A stretch of 64,000 nucleotides of DNA from Caballeronia arvi (GCF_001544695.2 NZ_FCOM02000016.1:1-64000), one strand, 5' to 3'; counted from the stretch's first letter, positions 1-7,748 are shown. The notes: generated from the sequence alone by a model not told the origin. Numbers and translations: made by a program.

Positions 1-36
1 TGGAACAGGTGTTACCCATGTCTCCGGTCTATACAC
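1..36. other. Foreign-looking junction sequence at left edge of repeat element 1
   Basis: These bases sit where the left hairpin half of the repeat element should be. In the complete copy near 45 kb the corresponding position reads ACTTTCTTTGC before the shared TGCTGCAAAG; here it is replaced by unrelated sequence containing GTGTTACCCATGTCTCCGG. That string resembles insertion-sequence end regions seen in Burkholderiaceae, but this is a recollection, not a match that was run. The window starts here, so whether an insertion sequence lies to the left cannot be seen. Confidence 0.3.
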
Positions 37-576
37 TGCTGCAAAGAAAGTAACCAAAGAAACAGCTATCCCCATCCAAAGTGCCTCACGCCGGCCGCGG
101 CACAGGCGATTGACCTAATGGCCCCCGGAGTAGCGAGTGCCCTCGTAGGCCTCACCGGGCTTGGATCGCGCACGGTCTGTCACATCGCACCACTTAAGTT
201 ACTGGTTCAGCCCCTACTAGCTCCGGCCCGCTTCGCGGCCGACCGGTCAATCGGGTTGGGCTCCGGTTTGCGCGTTGCTTTCCCATGCATACCCAACGGC
301 AGCGCGTAGCGCTGTGCCGGAACTATTTCGTGCTGAACCGGCATGCTTAAAGTTATCGGGCGGCGGACCGTGCGCGATCCACGCCCGATAAGACCTACGA
401 GAACACTCGCTACTCCGGGTTCCATTCAGCCAATCGCCTGTGCCGCGGCCGGCGTGAAGCACTTTGGATGGGGATAGCTGTTTCTTTGGTGACTTTCTTT
501 GCAGCAGCAAAGAAAGTGACTGCCGCCCCGCATAGGGGCGACGCTAATAAACCAACAAGAAAACGGGATCAGTCGA
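37..576. repeat. Large imperfect inverted-repeat intergenic element, copy 1 (left end truncated)
   Basis: About 145 bases at 37-180 reappear in inverted orientation at 363-507, with roughly 85-90 percent identity by eye. The arms share TGCTGCAAAGAAAGT, CCGGCCGCGGCACAGGCGAT, GGAGTAGCGAGTG and GGATCGCGCACGGT. The central part carries GGTTCAG near 204 and its complement CTGAACC near 332. The right arm ends in a perfect hairpin, ACTTTCTTTGC/GCAAAGAAAGT, at 492-517, followed by a CGCCCC/GGGGCG mini-hairpin near 527-540. No ORF in it has coding character. It ends about ten bases from the stop codon of the downstream minus-strand gene. A complete copy is at 44905-45590. This is a non-coding, probably non-autonomous dispersed element. 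Confidence 0.8.
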
Positions 577-586
577 AAAAAACCGA

Positions 587-1801
587 TCAATTAGCAGCAG
601 TCGTCTGCTTCATCCGCAATGTCCCGCCGCCCTTCTTATCGGCGTCGTACGCAAAAACCACCTTCCCGCTCTTCACTTCCCCGATAACCGGCACATTCGG
701 TGTGATCGCTTCGTGATCGGTCTTCGTGAAAGGCTTGTCATACACCATCACTACGCCTTCCACCTTGCCGTTCAGATTCTCGAGCGCCTGCTTGACCTTC
801 GGGCCATCCGTCGTGCCAGCCTGCTTGATTGCCGCCGCGAGCAGATAGATCGAGTCATAACCCTGCGCCGCCGACACCGGCGAATCGATACGCTCGTTCT
901 TCGGCTTGAATTCCTTCAGATAGGCATCGATGAACGCCTTGCGCTTCGGCGTATTCGCTTCCTGAATGAAGGTCTGCGGCATGCGCGCACCTTCGCCGTT
1001 CGTGCCGGCATTGTCGATGTAATTCGCCATCGACAACGTCCACGATCCGACCAGCGGCACCTTCCAGCCAAGCTTGGCCATGCCGTTCGCGATCTGCGCA
1101 AGCTCAGGCCCGATGCCGTACGTCAGCACGGCTTCCGCGCCCGCTTCCTTCGCCTTCAGCAACTGGGCCGTCATGTCGACGTCCTTGATGTTGAACTTCT
1201 CGACAGCAACAGGCTTCACGCCTTTCGCGGCCAGCGCCTTCTCCAGGTCTTCGCGGCCGAGCTGACCATAGTTGGTCGAATCGGCGAGAATCGCGACCTT
1301 CTTGAAGCCGCGTTTGGTGATGGCCTCATCGACGATCATCGGCGCCTGGATGCGGTCGGCGGCCGAATTGCGGAACACGTAGTTATCCGGCTGATCGTCG
1401 AATTGCTTCGTCACGACGCTGCCCGTCGCGACGTTGTTGAACACGGGAATCTTCGCTTCCTGGAAAAAGCGCTGCGACGCGAGTGCGACACCCGTGTTGA
1501 TATAACCGACGACCGCGACGACCTTCTCCTTGTTGATCAACTCTTGCGCGATCTGCACGCCGCGCTCGTTCTTCGCTTCGTCATCGCGCTCGACGAGCAC
1601 GATCTGACGGCCAAGCACACCGCCCGACTTGTTGATCTCCGCGGTGGCGAGACGCACGCCGTCGCGCATGCTGACACCCATGGAAGACGAGCCGCCCGTG
1701 AACGGGCCATCGACGCCGATCTTGATCGGCTCGGCCGCGTGCGCCATCGAAAATACGCCGAATGCGAGCGCGCCCGCGATGAGCTTCATCTGCATACCCA
1801 T
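587..1801 (-). CDS. Branched-chain amino acid ABC transporter substrate-binding protein (LivK-like)
   Basis: A 404-residue periplasmic binding protein of the Leu/Ile/Val type I fold, which captures a small ligand for an ABC importer. The N-terminus is a clear signal peptide (basic MKLIAG, hydrophobic core, cleavage after SMAHA), followed by AEPIKIGVDGPFTG, the usual opening of the family. Later blocks such as VVAVVGYINTGVA and the AAQGYDSIYLLAAAI region are also typical. The ATG at 1801 was chosen because GGAG lies seven bases upstream and it starts just before the signal peptide; the frame is open to 1858. No permease or ATPase genes are adjacent, so it is an orphan binding protein in this window and its ligand cannot be read from the sequence. 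Confidence 0.9.
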   Translation of the reverse strand: MGMQMKLIAGALAFGVFSMAHAAEPIKIGVDGPFTGGSSSMGVSMRDGVRLATAEINKSGGVLGRQIVLVERDDEAKNERGVQIAQELINKEKVVAVVGYINTGVALASQRFFQEAKIPVFNNVATGSVVTKQFDDQPDNYVFRNSAADRIQAPMIVDEAITKRGFKKVAILADSTNYGQLGREDLEKALAAKGVKPVAVEKFNIKDVDMTAQLLKAKEAGAEAVLTYGIGPELAQIANGMAKLGWKVPLVGSWTLSMANYIDNAGTNGEGARMPQTFIQEANTPKRKAFIDAYLKEFKPKNERIDSPVSAAQGYDSIYLLAAAIKQAGTTDGPKVKQALENLNGKVEGVVMVYDKPFTKTDHEAITPNVPVIGEVKSGKVVFAYDADKKGGGTLRMKQTTAAN

Positions 1802-2030
1802 GTGTGTCTCCGTCGCTGAATCGTTAATCGTTATTTGAAGGCCCATGCAACGCAGCAAAAGCCGGCAATGCTTTTTAAGTGCCCCGGGCGTTATCGATTA
1901 CATGGTGGGAGCGAGTTTAGAAAAATGTAAGGATATGACCATATTCGGACATACCCGAAGAGCACGAGCGTTAGCGCACGTCTGACGCACCGCAAGCGTG
2001 CAGCGCATGGAGCAGCACGGAATCTCGAAC

Positions 2031-2072
2031 AAAAAAAAGCGCGCGGCTATCCCCCGGAGGACGACCGCGCGC
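2031..2072 (-). terminator. Rho-independent terminator of the ECF sigma/anti-sigma operon
   Basis: On the minus strand a GCGCGCGG/CCGCGCGC stem (2065-2072 pairing with 2039-2046) is followed by eight T residues. It starts about 35 bases after the anti-sigma stop codon. Confidence 0.85.
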
Positions 2073-2107
2073 AACCTTGCGCACCCCTTGAATCGATGTC
2101 CGCTTTT

Positions 2108-2827
2108 CTAGCGCGGCGTACCCGTTTCGATCGCTTGCGTGAACTGACGCAGCACCCCGCCCGATGCATCGGTGACGGCCCAGAACGTCATGCCATCGTG
2201 ATTCCAGCGCGCGAGCGCATAGCCATCGTCGGACTGCGTGACGACCGGCTCCGTCTTCGCTTCGCCCTTGCGCTCGGGAAACACATACACGTCGATCGGA
2301 TGCTTCAGATAGCGATAGACCACGACCGCCACCGGCCGATGATCGATGTAATCCAGCCGCCCGCCGACGAGCGCGAAGCCCGGCCCCGCCGGATCGATCA
2401 CCGGCGGCGCGTAGTCGATCCGGCCGTTGAACCACGGCTTCACCGTGTGCTTGTCGCTGGACAGCACGTCGATCGGACGATCCGACATCAGCGCGCGCAC
2501 ATGGCTCGACACAATCTCTTGCGCAATCGGCGAGCCGCCCGACATCGTCGACATGAGCGGCGCCGCCTGGAACCACAGCATCGTGCCGAGCACGAGCGCG
2601 GAAAGCGTCGCGCCCGCGAATGCGCCGCCGAAGAACGGCCAGGGCGCCGCGAACGGGTTGCTCCAGCCACGTTTTGCACGGCGCGCCGGCGCATGCTCGC
2701 GCGCTTCCTGTTCGGCTTGCGCCCGCACGCGCGCCAGCACCTGCGCCTGCAGATGCACGGGCGCACGCTGATAGAGCGAACCATCGGTGAGCCTCGTATC
2801 GAGCGAGGCGGTGTCGTTATTTTCCAT
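2108..2827 (-). CDS. Transmembrane anti-sigma factor
   Basis: A 239-residue single-pass membrane protein partnered with the upstream ECF sigma factor. The N-terminal region of about 65 residues is charged and cytoplasmic (LDTRLTDGSLYQRAPVHLQ), then comes one hydrophobic segment around residues 65-90 (FFGGAFAGATLSALVLGTML) and a C-terminal extracytoplasmic domain of about 150 residues. I see no HxxxCxxC zinc motif, so it is not a canonical ZAS anti-sigma factor. Its start overlaps the last 11 bases of the sigma gene, which implies translational coupling. The role follows from position and topology rather than sequence identity. A strong terminator lies downstream. Confidence 0.75.
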   Translation of the reverse strand: MENNDTASLDTRLTDGSLYQRAPVHLQAQVLARVRAQAEQEAREHAPARRAKRGWSNPFAAPWPFFGGAFAGATLSALVLGTMLWFQAAPLMSTMSGGSPIAQEIVSSHVRALMSDRPIDVLSSDKHTVKPWFNGRIDYAPPVIDPAGPGFALVGGRLDYIDHRPVAVVVYRYLKHPIDVYVFPERKGEAKTEPVVTQSDDGYALARWNHDGMTFWAVTDASGGVLRQFTQAIETGTPR

Positions 2828-3488
2828 TTCCCGACTCCTCTGAATGACCCGGTCCCGCGCGGCGCACGAGCCGCACGCTTGGCCTGTCCTGCCCGCCCTG
2901 CGCCGCGCGCACCGCCCCCGCCAGCATCTTGCGGCCGCGCGCGAGCCGTGACATCACCGTGCCGATCGGCACGCCGGTCACGGACGCCACTTCCTTGTAA
3001 CTCATGTCTTCCAGCTCACGTAACACCAGCACCTCGCGAAAGGCGATCGGCAGCGCCTCCAGCGCGCGATGCACCAGATGAATTTCATCGCGGCGCACGG
3101 CGAGCGTCTCCGGGTCGGCCGCGCCTTCCTCCGACCAGCCCGGCAGCGCTTCGTCGCCGCCCAGTTCCTCGTCGTAGGGCGTCGCGTCCGCGAGTTGCAC
3201 GCGCCGCCGCCATTCCGTGAACCACGTATTGCGCACGATCGCGAGCAGCCATGCCCGCGCGTTCGCCTCCTCGCCGCCCTCGAATCCGCCGAAAAATCGG
3301 AAGGCGCGCAGATAGGCTTCCTGCACGACATCGTCGGCGTCGTTCGCGCTGCCCGACAGCCAGCGCGCGAGGTTGTACGCGGCGTCCAGATGCGGCATCA
3401 CCGTCGCCTCGAAGCGCGCGTGGGCCGCCTCGGCGTCCGCTTTGTCGCGGCGCCCGGACTTGTCTTCTTTCGACCTGCTCTGCCACAT
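2817..3488 (-). CDS. ECF-family RNA polymerase sigma factor
   Basis: A 223-residue sigma-70-type factor with regions 2 and 4 only. Region 2 shows ANDADDVVQEAYLRAFRFF and ARAWLLAIVRNTWFTEWRRR; region 4 shows ALPIAFREVLVLRELEDMSYKEVA followed by the helix-turn-helix GVPIGTVMSRLARGRKML. The ATG at 3488 was preferred over the frame opening at 3527 because AGGAG precedes it by about nine bases. The gene is divergent from the metallophosphoesterase/cupredoxin pair. A near-identical GGGAATAA motif faces outward on each strand in the shared gap, which suggests that this factor transcribes both its own operon and the divergent one. Confidence 0.92.
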   Translation of the reverse strand: MWQSRSKEDKSGRRDKADAEAAHARFEATVMPHLDAAYNLARWLSGSANDADDVVQEAYLRAFRFFGGFEGGEEANARAWLLAIVRNTWFTEWRRRVQLADATPYDEELGGDEALPGWSEEGAADPETLAVRRDEIHLVHRALEALPIAFREVLVLRELEDMSYKEVASVTGVPIGTVMSRLARGRKMLAGAVRAAQGGQDRPSVRLVRRAGPGHSEESGNGK

Positions 3489-3570
3489 CGCGCGGGTCTC
3501 CTTTCGACAACCACGTTCGGGGAACATCGATTCGGCGCAGCCATGTCACGCCTTTGCGCGCCTTCCCCTC

Positions 3571-3601
3571 CGATACTCCCCGCGCTCCCGGTTTATTCCC
3601 G
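3571..3601 (-). promoter_or_regulatory. Candidate ECF promoter for the sigma/anti-sigma operon
   Basis: On the minus strand CGGGAATAAAC (3601-3591) acts as a possible -35 and GTATCG (3576-3571) as a possible -10, separated by 16 bases. The same -35-like motif, with the same spacing to a GTTCGA, occurs on the plus strand at 3630. Confidence 0.5.
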
Positions 3602-3629
3602 TTTGCGTCGATCAATCGAAAAAATATCG

Positions 3630-3660
3630 CGGGAATAACGCGCTGTCATTGCCGGTTCGA
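3630..3660 (+). promoter_or_regulatory. Candidate ECF promoter for the metallophosphoesterase-cupredoxin operon
   Basis: CGGGAATAAC at 3630-3639 mirrors the minus-strand motif 30 bases away, and GTTCGA follows at 3655-3660 after a 16-base spacer. The paired arrangement is what an autoregulated ECF factor with a divergent target operon would produce. No experimental consensus was available to compare. Confidence 0.5.
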
Positions 3661-3794
3661 TGGACACAAGCCGCTGCGGCCTCGCTCATCGGGGAAAAGC
3701 CGCCGGCCTCGCGCCCATGCATCGAGCCGCCATGCGCGTGAATTTGCCGATTCGAACGACAAGAAACGCGGCCGCAAACATCCAAGGAACCGTC

Positions 3795-4784
3795 ATGAAA
3801 CCCGATCCCACCCTCGTGCCGCCGGAGCACGAACACGACGAACTCGACGAGCACGGCAAGCGCCGCCGCACCGCACTCTCCTGCATGGCCTGGGCCGGCG
3901 CGGGCGTGATCTGGACCGTGAGCGGCGGCGTGCCGGTCTCGCGGCTGATCTCGTCGGCACAGGCGGCCGAGAAAACCAGTTCGTTCAGCTTCGTGCAGAT
4001 CAGCGACAGCCATATCGGCTTCAACAAGGATCCCAACACCGAGCCGACCAGCACGCTCGAAGAAGCCATCGACCGCGTGAGCGCGCTGAAAAAACGCCCC
4101 GCCTTCATGATCCACACCGGCGACATCACGCATCTTTCCAAGCCCGCGCAGTTCGACACCGCGACGCAGATCATCAACAAGGCGGGCATGGACGTGCATT
4201 ACGTGCCGGGCGAACACGACGTTCTGGTCGAAGAAGGCAACCCGTTCTTCGAGCGCTTTTCCGGCCAATACGGCAAGGACAGCACCCGGCACTGGTACAG
4301 CTTCGATCAGGGCGGCGTGCATTTCATCGGCCTCACCAACGTGATCGACCTGAAAGGCGGCGGTCTCGGCTTTCTCGGCGATGCACAGCTCGCATGGCTC
4401 AAGGCCGACCTGCAGGGCAAATCGAGCAGCACGCCGATCGTCGTGTTCGCGCATATCCCGCTGTGGGCGCTGTATCCGCAATGGGGCTGGGGCACCGACG
4501 ACAGCGCGCAGGCGCTCGCGCTCCTCAAGCGCTTCGGTTCCGTGACGGTTCTGAACGGCCACGTGCATCAGGTGGCGCAAAAAGTGGAGGGAGAGATGCG
4601 GTTTTATTCGGCGATGTCCACCGCGTTTCCGCAGCCCGCGCCGGGCGCGCCGTCCGGCCCCGGCCCGATGAAAGTGCCGGCGGACCAGTTGCGCACGATG
4701 CTGGGCCTGCGCGAAGTCACGCATGTCGCGGGACGCGAATATCTCGCCGTCACCGACACGGCGCTCGCCGCGGGGCAATCATGA
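3795..4784 (+). CDS. Tat-exported calcineurin-like metallophosphoesterase
   Basis: A 329-residue enzyme of the calcineurin-like superfamily, expected to hydrolyse a phosphoester in the periplasm. The metal-binding blocks appear in order: DSHIGF, HTGDITH, GEHD, VFAHIP and NGHVHQ. The N-terminus has a His/Glu-rich stretch, then KRRRTALSCMAWAGAGVIW, a twin-arginine-like signal ending near SSAQAA. The ATG at 3795 has AAGGAA upstream and was chosen over the frame opening at 3660. Its stop overlaps the cupredoxin start (ATGA), so the two are coupled. Divergence from an ECF sigma/anti-sigma pair and the flanking -35-like motifs suggest it belongs to that regulon. The substrate is unknown. Confidence 0.87.
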   Translation: MKPDPTLVPPEHEHDELDEHGKRRRTALSCMAWAGAGVIWTVSGGVPVSRLISSAQAAEKTSSFSFVQISDSHIGFNKDPNTEPTSTLEEAIDRVSALKKRPAFMIHTGDITHLSKPAQFDTATQIINKAGMDVHYVPGEHDVLVEEGNPFFERFSGQYGKDSTRHWYSFDQGGVHFIGLTNVIDLKGGGLGFLGDAQLAWLKADLQGKSSSTPIVVFAHIPLWALYPQWGWGTDDSAQALALLKRFGSVTVLNGHVHQVAQKVEGEMRFYSAMSTAFPQPAPGAPSGPGPMKVPADQLRTMLGLREVTHVAGREYLAVTDTALAAGQS

Positions 4785-5194
4785 ACGCCGCGATGATCGC
4801 GGGCTACGTCTCGCCACAATACCTCCGCCCGCTCGCCGGCAAGTTCCTGCGCAAGGCCGCGTTCGCGCTCGTCGTGAAAGGCGTCATCAGTGCGGCGATT
4901 CCGAGCGCCTGCGCGCAGGAACCGGTTCAGCAGGTCGCGGCGGCCAATATGCCGACCATCTCCATCGACAACTTCGCGTTCAATCAGGCGACGATCACCG
5001 TGCCGGCCGGAACGAAGGTGACATGGGTGAATCACGACGACATGCTGCATACCGTCGCCGATGAGGGCAAGAGCTTCAAGTCCGATCCGCTCGACAGCGG
5101 CGAAAGCTACTCGCACGTGTTCGACAAACCCGGCACGTACAAGTACTTCTGTTCGCTGCATCCGCACATGACGGGAACGGTCGTCGTGCAATGA
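4781..5194 (+). CDS. Exported cupredoxin (plastocyanin/amicyanin-like)
   Basis: A 137-residue periplasmic blue-copper protein. After a signal-like N-terminus ending near SACAQEP, the mature part begins with ISIDNFAFNQATITVPAGTKVTW. The type-1 copper ligands are visible: His in NHDDMLHTV, then Cys, His and Met in the compact loop CSLHPHM. The short loop resembles amicyanin or pseudoazurin. Its ATG overlaps the metallophosphoesterase stop by four bases, so the two are co-translated. An electron-transfer role is inferred from the fold. A perfect 10-bp hairpin (5202-5237, no T tract) sits where this gene and hpd converge. Confidence 0.87.
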   Translation: MNAAMIAGYVSPQYLRPLAGKFLRKAAFALVVKGVISAAIPSACAQEPVQQVAAANMPTISIDNFAFNQATITVPAGTKVTWVNHDDMLHTVADEGKSFKSDPLDSGESYSHVFDKPGTYKYFCSLHPHMTGTVVVQ

Positions 5195-5218
5195 AGCCGC
5201 CCGCGAAGGCGTGCCGCG

Positions 5219-6313
5219 TCAGCCGCGCGCCTTCGCGATCGCCGCAAGATTGCCCTCGCCGAAACCGTGATGCCCGCGGCGCTCGACGATCTCGAAGAAC
5301 ATGTCGCCGGGCTTGCGCTCGACGAAGGTTTGCAGGAAAAGCTGCGGCGTGCCGTCGGCAAGGATCTCGCCATCGACGAGAATGCCGCGCGTGCGCAGCG
5401 CATTCGTGTCGAGTCCGTGGCCGGGCAGACGTTCGTCGATCTCGTCGTAATAGCGCGGCGGCGGCTGCAGAAAGCGCACGCCGCGCGCCATCAACGCATC
5501 CACGGAAGCGAAGATATCCGCCGATGCCAGCGCGATATGCTGCACGCCTTCGCCTTCGTGATCGGGCAGATACTGCTGCATCAGGTCCGTGCGATACGTG
5601 CCTTCCTCGTACACCGGAATGCGGATCGAGCCGCACGGCGACAGCGTGACGGCCGAATCCCGCGATACGTGCCAGTCCGGATGCACTTGATGAATCTCCG
5701 AGAAGTGCAGCACTTCGCGATAGAAATCGAGCCATTCCTGAATGCGGCCCGCGCCGACCGTCTGCGTGAAGTGATCGACTTCGAGCAGGCCGGCGCCTTT
5801 CAGGTCCGGGCTCGTTTCAGCAATCGGCCGAAAATCGATGTCATAGATCGACGCCTCGCCGCTGTTCTTGCCCGGCCAGTGATCGACAAAATAAATATGC
5901 GAATCGCCGATGCCCTGAATCGCCGGTATCGCCAGTTCGTTCGGGCCGATCTTCTCGCCCTCGAAATCCCACGCGCCGTATTCGAGCGCGCGTTCATGAG
6001 CGACCTGTGCATCCAGCACGCGAATGGCGATTGCGGCGATGCCGACGCCATGCGACTCGGCGAAGCGTGAGGCGAACGAATCCGGCTCCGCGTTCAGCAG
6101 AAAATTCATGCTGCCCTGGCGAAACAGCGTCACCGCCTTGCTGACGTGCTCCGCGACGGGAACGAAACCGAGCGTCTCGAGCAGCGTCGCGAGCCCTTCG
6201 GGATCGGGACTGGAAAACTCGACGAACTCCAGCCCCGCGATGCCGAGCGGATTGTCGCCGACGTTCGGATCGGGCATCGCGCGGGCGGAGGAAGAGGAGT
6301 CGGGCTGGGTCAT
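5219..6313 (-). CDS. hpd: 4-hydroxyphenylpyruvate dioxygenase
   Basis: A 364-residue Fe(II) dioxygenase converting 4-hydroxyphenylpyruvate to homogentisate in tyrosine breakdown. It has the two-VOC-domain layout and bacterial length. Iron ligands are recognisable as His in LLEVDHFTQTV, His in GVQHIALAS and Glu in FFEIVERRGHHGFGEGN; the last block is the signature C-terminal motif of HPPD. The ATG at 6313 follows GAGGT by seven to eight bases; the frame also opens two codons earlier at a TTG. hmgA and other homogentisate genes are not nearby. Confidence 0.95.
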   Translation of the reverse strand: MTQPDSSSSARAMPDPNVGDNPLGIAGLEFVEFSSPDPEGLATLLETLGFVPVAEHVSKAVTLFRQGSMNFLLNAEPDSFASRFAESHGVGIAAIAIRVLDAQVAHERALEYGAWDFEGEKIGPNELAIPAIQGIGDSHIYFVDHWPGKNSGEASIYDIDFRPIAETSPDLKGAGLLEVDHFTQTVGAGRIQEWLDFYREVLHFSEIHQVHPDWHVSRDSAVTLSPCGSIRIPVYEEGTYRTDLMQQYLPDHEGEGVQHIALASADIFASVDALMARGVRFLQPPPRYYDEIDERLPGHGLDTNALRTRGILVDGEILADGTPQLFLQTFVERKPGDMFFEIVERRGHHGFGEGNLAAIAKARG

Positions 6314-6480
6314 CGGCAATACCTCGAAAATGGTCGATCTGGTTCACGGACGCAAAACTATCACGACCTGCCGCATCCGTGCGACCCGGCGACTGCATCG
6401 GGTGCACCTAGAGTAGCGGCTGCGGGATTACCGTGTCAAAGCCAGGGCACCCGACGCGCCCCGGCATTGATCGACGCCGT

Positions 6481-6730
6481 TTACGCGGCGAGGCGCTCCG
6501 CGCTCATCGACGGGCGCTTTGCCTGCGGCGGAAACACATTCCAGGTGCCGTCGTCATGGCGGAAGAAAATGATCGCGAGCGGGCCGCCCGGATGCTGGGC
6601 CTCGATGCAGACATAGCGCGCGCCGGTGACATGCGAGCGGCACAGACGCACGACGCGTGCCGGATGCGCGGGGCGTCGGGGCGAGCCATTTGTCGACGGC
6701 CCAGTGCAGCGAGTTTTCGGTGGTTTGCAT
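6481..6730 (-). pseudogene. Frameshifted small gene next to the LRAT-like gene
   Basis: From an ATG at 6730 with GAGGAG upstream, the protein begins MQTTENSLHWAVDKWLAP. The sensible reading then moves to another frame (RVVRLCRSHVTGARYVCIEA..., IIFFRHDDGTWNVFPP) and ends at a TAA at 6481. The span is 250 bases, one more than a multiple of three, and neither frame alone gives a plausible protein. The shift lies near 6668-6680, where GGGG runs occur, so either a real mutation or a sequencing error is possible. The gene follows the LRAT-like gene closely on the same strand and probably shares its sigma-54 promoter. The family is not recognised. Confidence 0.55.
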
Positions 6731-6777
6731 GTTGGTCTCCTCGGAATCGGTCGGCTTCGGTCGGCTACGCTTCAGGT

Positions 6778-7275
6778 TCAGGCTGCGAGCGCTGCATTCA
6801 TGCGGCGGCGCTCGGCGGCGACGTAGGCGCGGAAGAGGCCCGCCACGGCGCGAACCGCTGCGCTCGGGTGGATGAAGCACGCTTGCACCTGACGGCTGCG
6901 GGCGCGGCCGTCGAGGCACCACGTGACGAAGTGCTCGCAGTTGTTGGTCAGCAGGTGATAGTTGTCTTCGCCGAGGCGGCTGCGAGCGCGGCGCACCGCT
7001 TCCATGCCGACGAACTTCGCGGCCGGATTCTGACGAATCGTGACTTCATGGCCGGCGGCGAACTGCTCGACCGTGACTTCTTCCACCGGACCGCGATGCA
7101 GCGACTTTGCGAAGCCGGCGTAGTGGATGACCATGCCGTTGCCTGCGTAGACGCCGTGGTGTTCATAGCCCGAGCGGCGCGTGACGAGTTCGGTGCCGAG
7201 CGCCGGTTCATCGTCGAGCGAGAAAGCGCAGACGGCTTGCTGTTCGATCAGTCCGGATTGTTGGTTGGTTGACAT
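6778..7275 (-). CDS. LRAT-domain (NlpC/P60-superfamily) protein
   Basis: A 165-residue protein with the lecithin:retinol-acyltransferase-like fold. The histidine box HHGVYAGNGMVIHYAG lies around residues 39-54, and the catalytic cysteine block NNCEHFVTWCLDG around residues 111-123. Such proteins usually act as thiol acyltransferases, phospholipases or amidases; the substrate is not visible. There is no signal peptide. The ATG at 7275 has GGAG six bases upstream. A near-consensus sigma-54 promoter lies at 7341-7356, and the gene is divergent from a Gly-Gly-leader protein that also has one. It may be co-regulated with the neighbouring secretion system. Confidence 0.8.
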   Translation of the reverse strand: MSTNQQSGLIEQQAVCAFSLDDEPALGTELVTRRSGYEHHGVYAGNGMVIHYAGFAKSLHRGPVEEVTVEQFAAGHEVTIRQNPAAKFVGMEAVRRARSRLGEDNYHLLTNNCEHFVTWCLDGRARSRQVQACFIHPSAAVRAVAGLFRAYVAAERRRMNAALAA

Positions 7276-7340
7276 GGCTGGCTCCGATTTTTCTCTGTCC
7301 GGCGCCGAGTGTTTGTTTGGTGCCGGGTTGCCATGTCATT

Positions 7341-7356
7341 TGCATCTTCCTTGCCA
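7341..7356 (-). promoter_or_regulatory. Sigma-54 promoter for the LRAT-like operon
   Basis: On the minus strand TGGCAAGGAAGATGCA matches the sigma-54 pattern TGGCAC-N5-TTGCA, with GG and GC ten bases apart. It lies about 65 bases before the gene start, leaving a leader of about 55 bases. Confidence 0.7.
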
Positions 7357-7429
7357 GCTTCTTTAAGCCATTGATTTTTATGCACTAAGCGCGATTTAGT
7401 GACGACCGGCAAGGCCTTTGTGTTTTTTC

Positions 7430-7439
7430 CGAGCCAACA
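7430..7439 (-). promoter_or_regulatory. Candidate activator site (TGTTGGCTCG)
   Basis: The minus strand reads TGTTGGCTCG, one mismatch from the TGTTGGTTCG found at 7540 and upstream of the second leader-peptide gene. A TGTTGG half-site on the plus strand at 7455-7460 faces it, giving CCAACA-N15-TGTTGG. The likely binder is the sigma-54 activator encoded at 8987-10300. Confidence 0.45.
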
Positions 7440-7539
7440 GATTTTGGCGATGTTTGTTGGATTGAGAGCGTCAGAATCGGACGCGCCGAAATCGCCCCGG
7501 ACGCGCCTGATAAAGCGTCCCGTCGATCGAGCGTCGATG

Positions 7540-7577
7540 TGTTGGTTCGTCTTCGCTGCGCCAACATCGCGTGTTGG
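7540..7577. promoter_or_regulatory. Candidate activator sites: TGTTGGTTCG and palindrome CCAACA-N5-TGTTGG
   Basis: TGTTGGTTCG at 7540-7549 is followed at 7561-7577 by CCAACATCGCGTGTTGG, a perfect six-base inverted repeat around five bases. The sites lie between two divergent sigma-54 promoters, 110-150 bases from the plus-strand -24 box and 185-235 bases from the minus-strand one, distances normal for enhancer-type sites. The same 10-mer recurs at 20622-20631. Confidence 0.5.
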
Positions 7578-7687
7578 CGGCGATCCGACTGTTGCATCGG
7601 TGATGCTGGCCGGCTCGGATCGGACTTTGCCGCCACAACCCCGCCCCATCGGCCAAACAGCGAAAAGGCCCGGAAAGACGTGTGCGT

Positions 7688-7703
7688 CGGCATGAGCCTT
7701 GCG
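7688..7703 (+). promoter_or_regulatory. Sigma-54 promoter for leader-peptide gene 1
   Basis: CGGCATGAGCCTTGCG has GG and GC exactly ten bases apart and an intact TTGC at -12. It sits 45 bases before the start codon at 7749, which has its own GGAG. Together with the TGTTGG sites upstream it looks like an enhancer-dependent promoter. Confidence 0.65.
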
Positions 7704-7748
7704 TTGATTGCGGGCGTCCTGCTCACAGGCCATCACGGAGAAAACGAC

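Noticed and set aside
118..510. Short ORFs inside repeat element 1
   Set aside because: They follow the inverted arms (the same peptide words appear on both strands), which shows they are by-products of the repeat.
3251..5194. A 647-codon plus-strand frame running into the cupredoxin
   Set aside because: Only its last 137 codons are real; upstream it overlaps the sigma factor and metallophosphoesterase in wrong frames. The cupredoxin starts at 4781.
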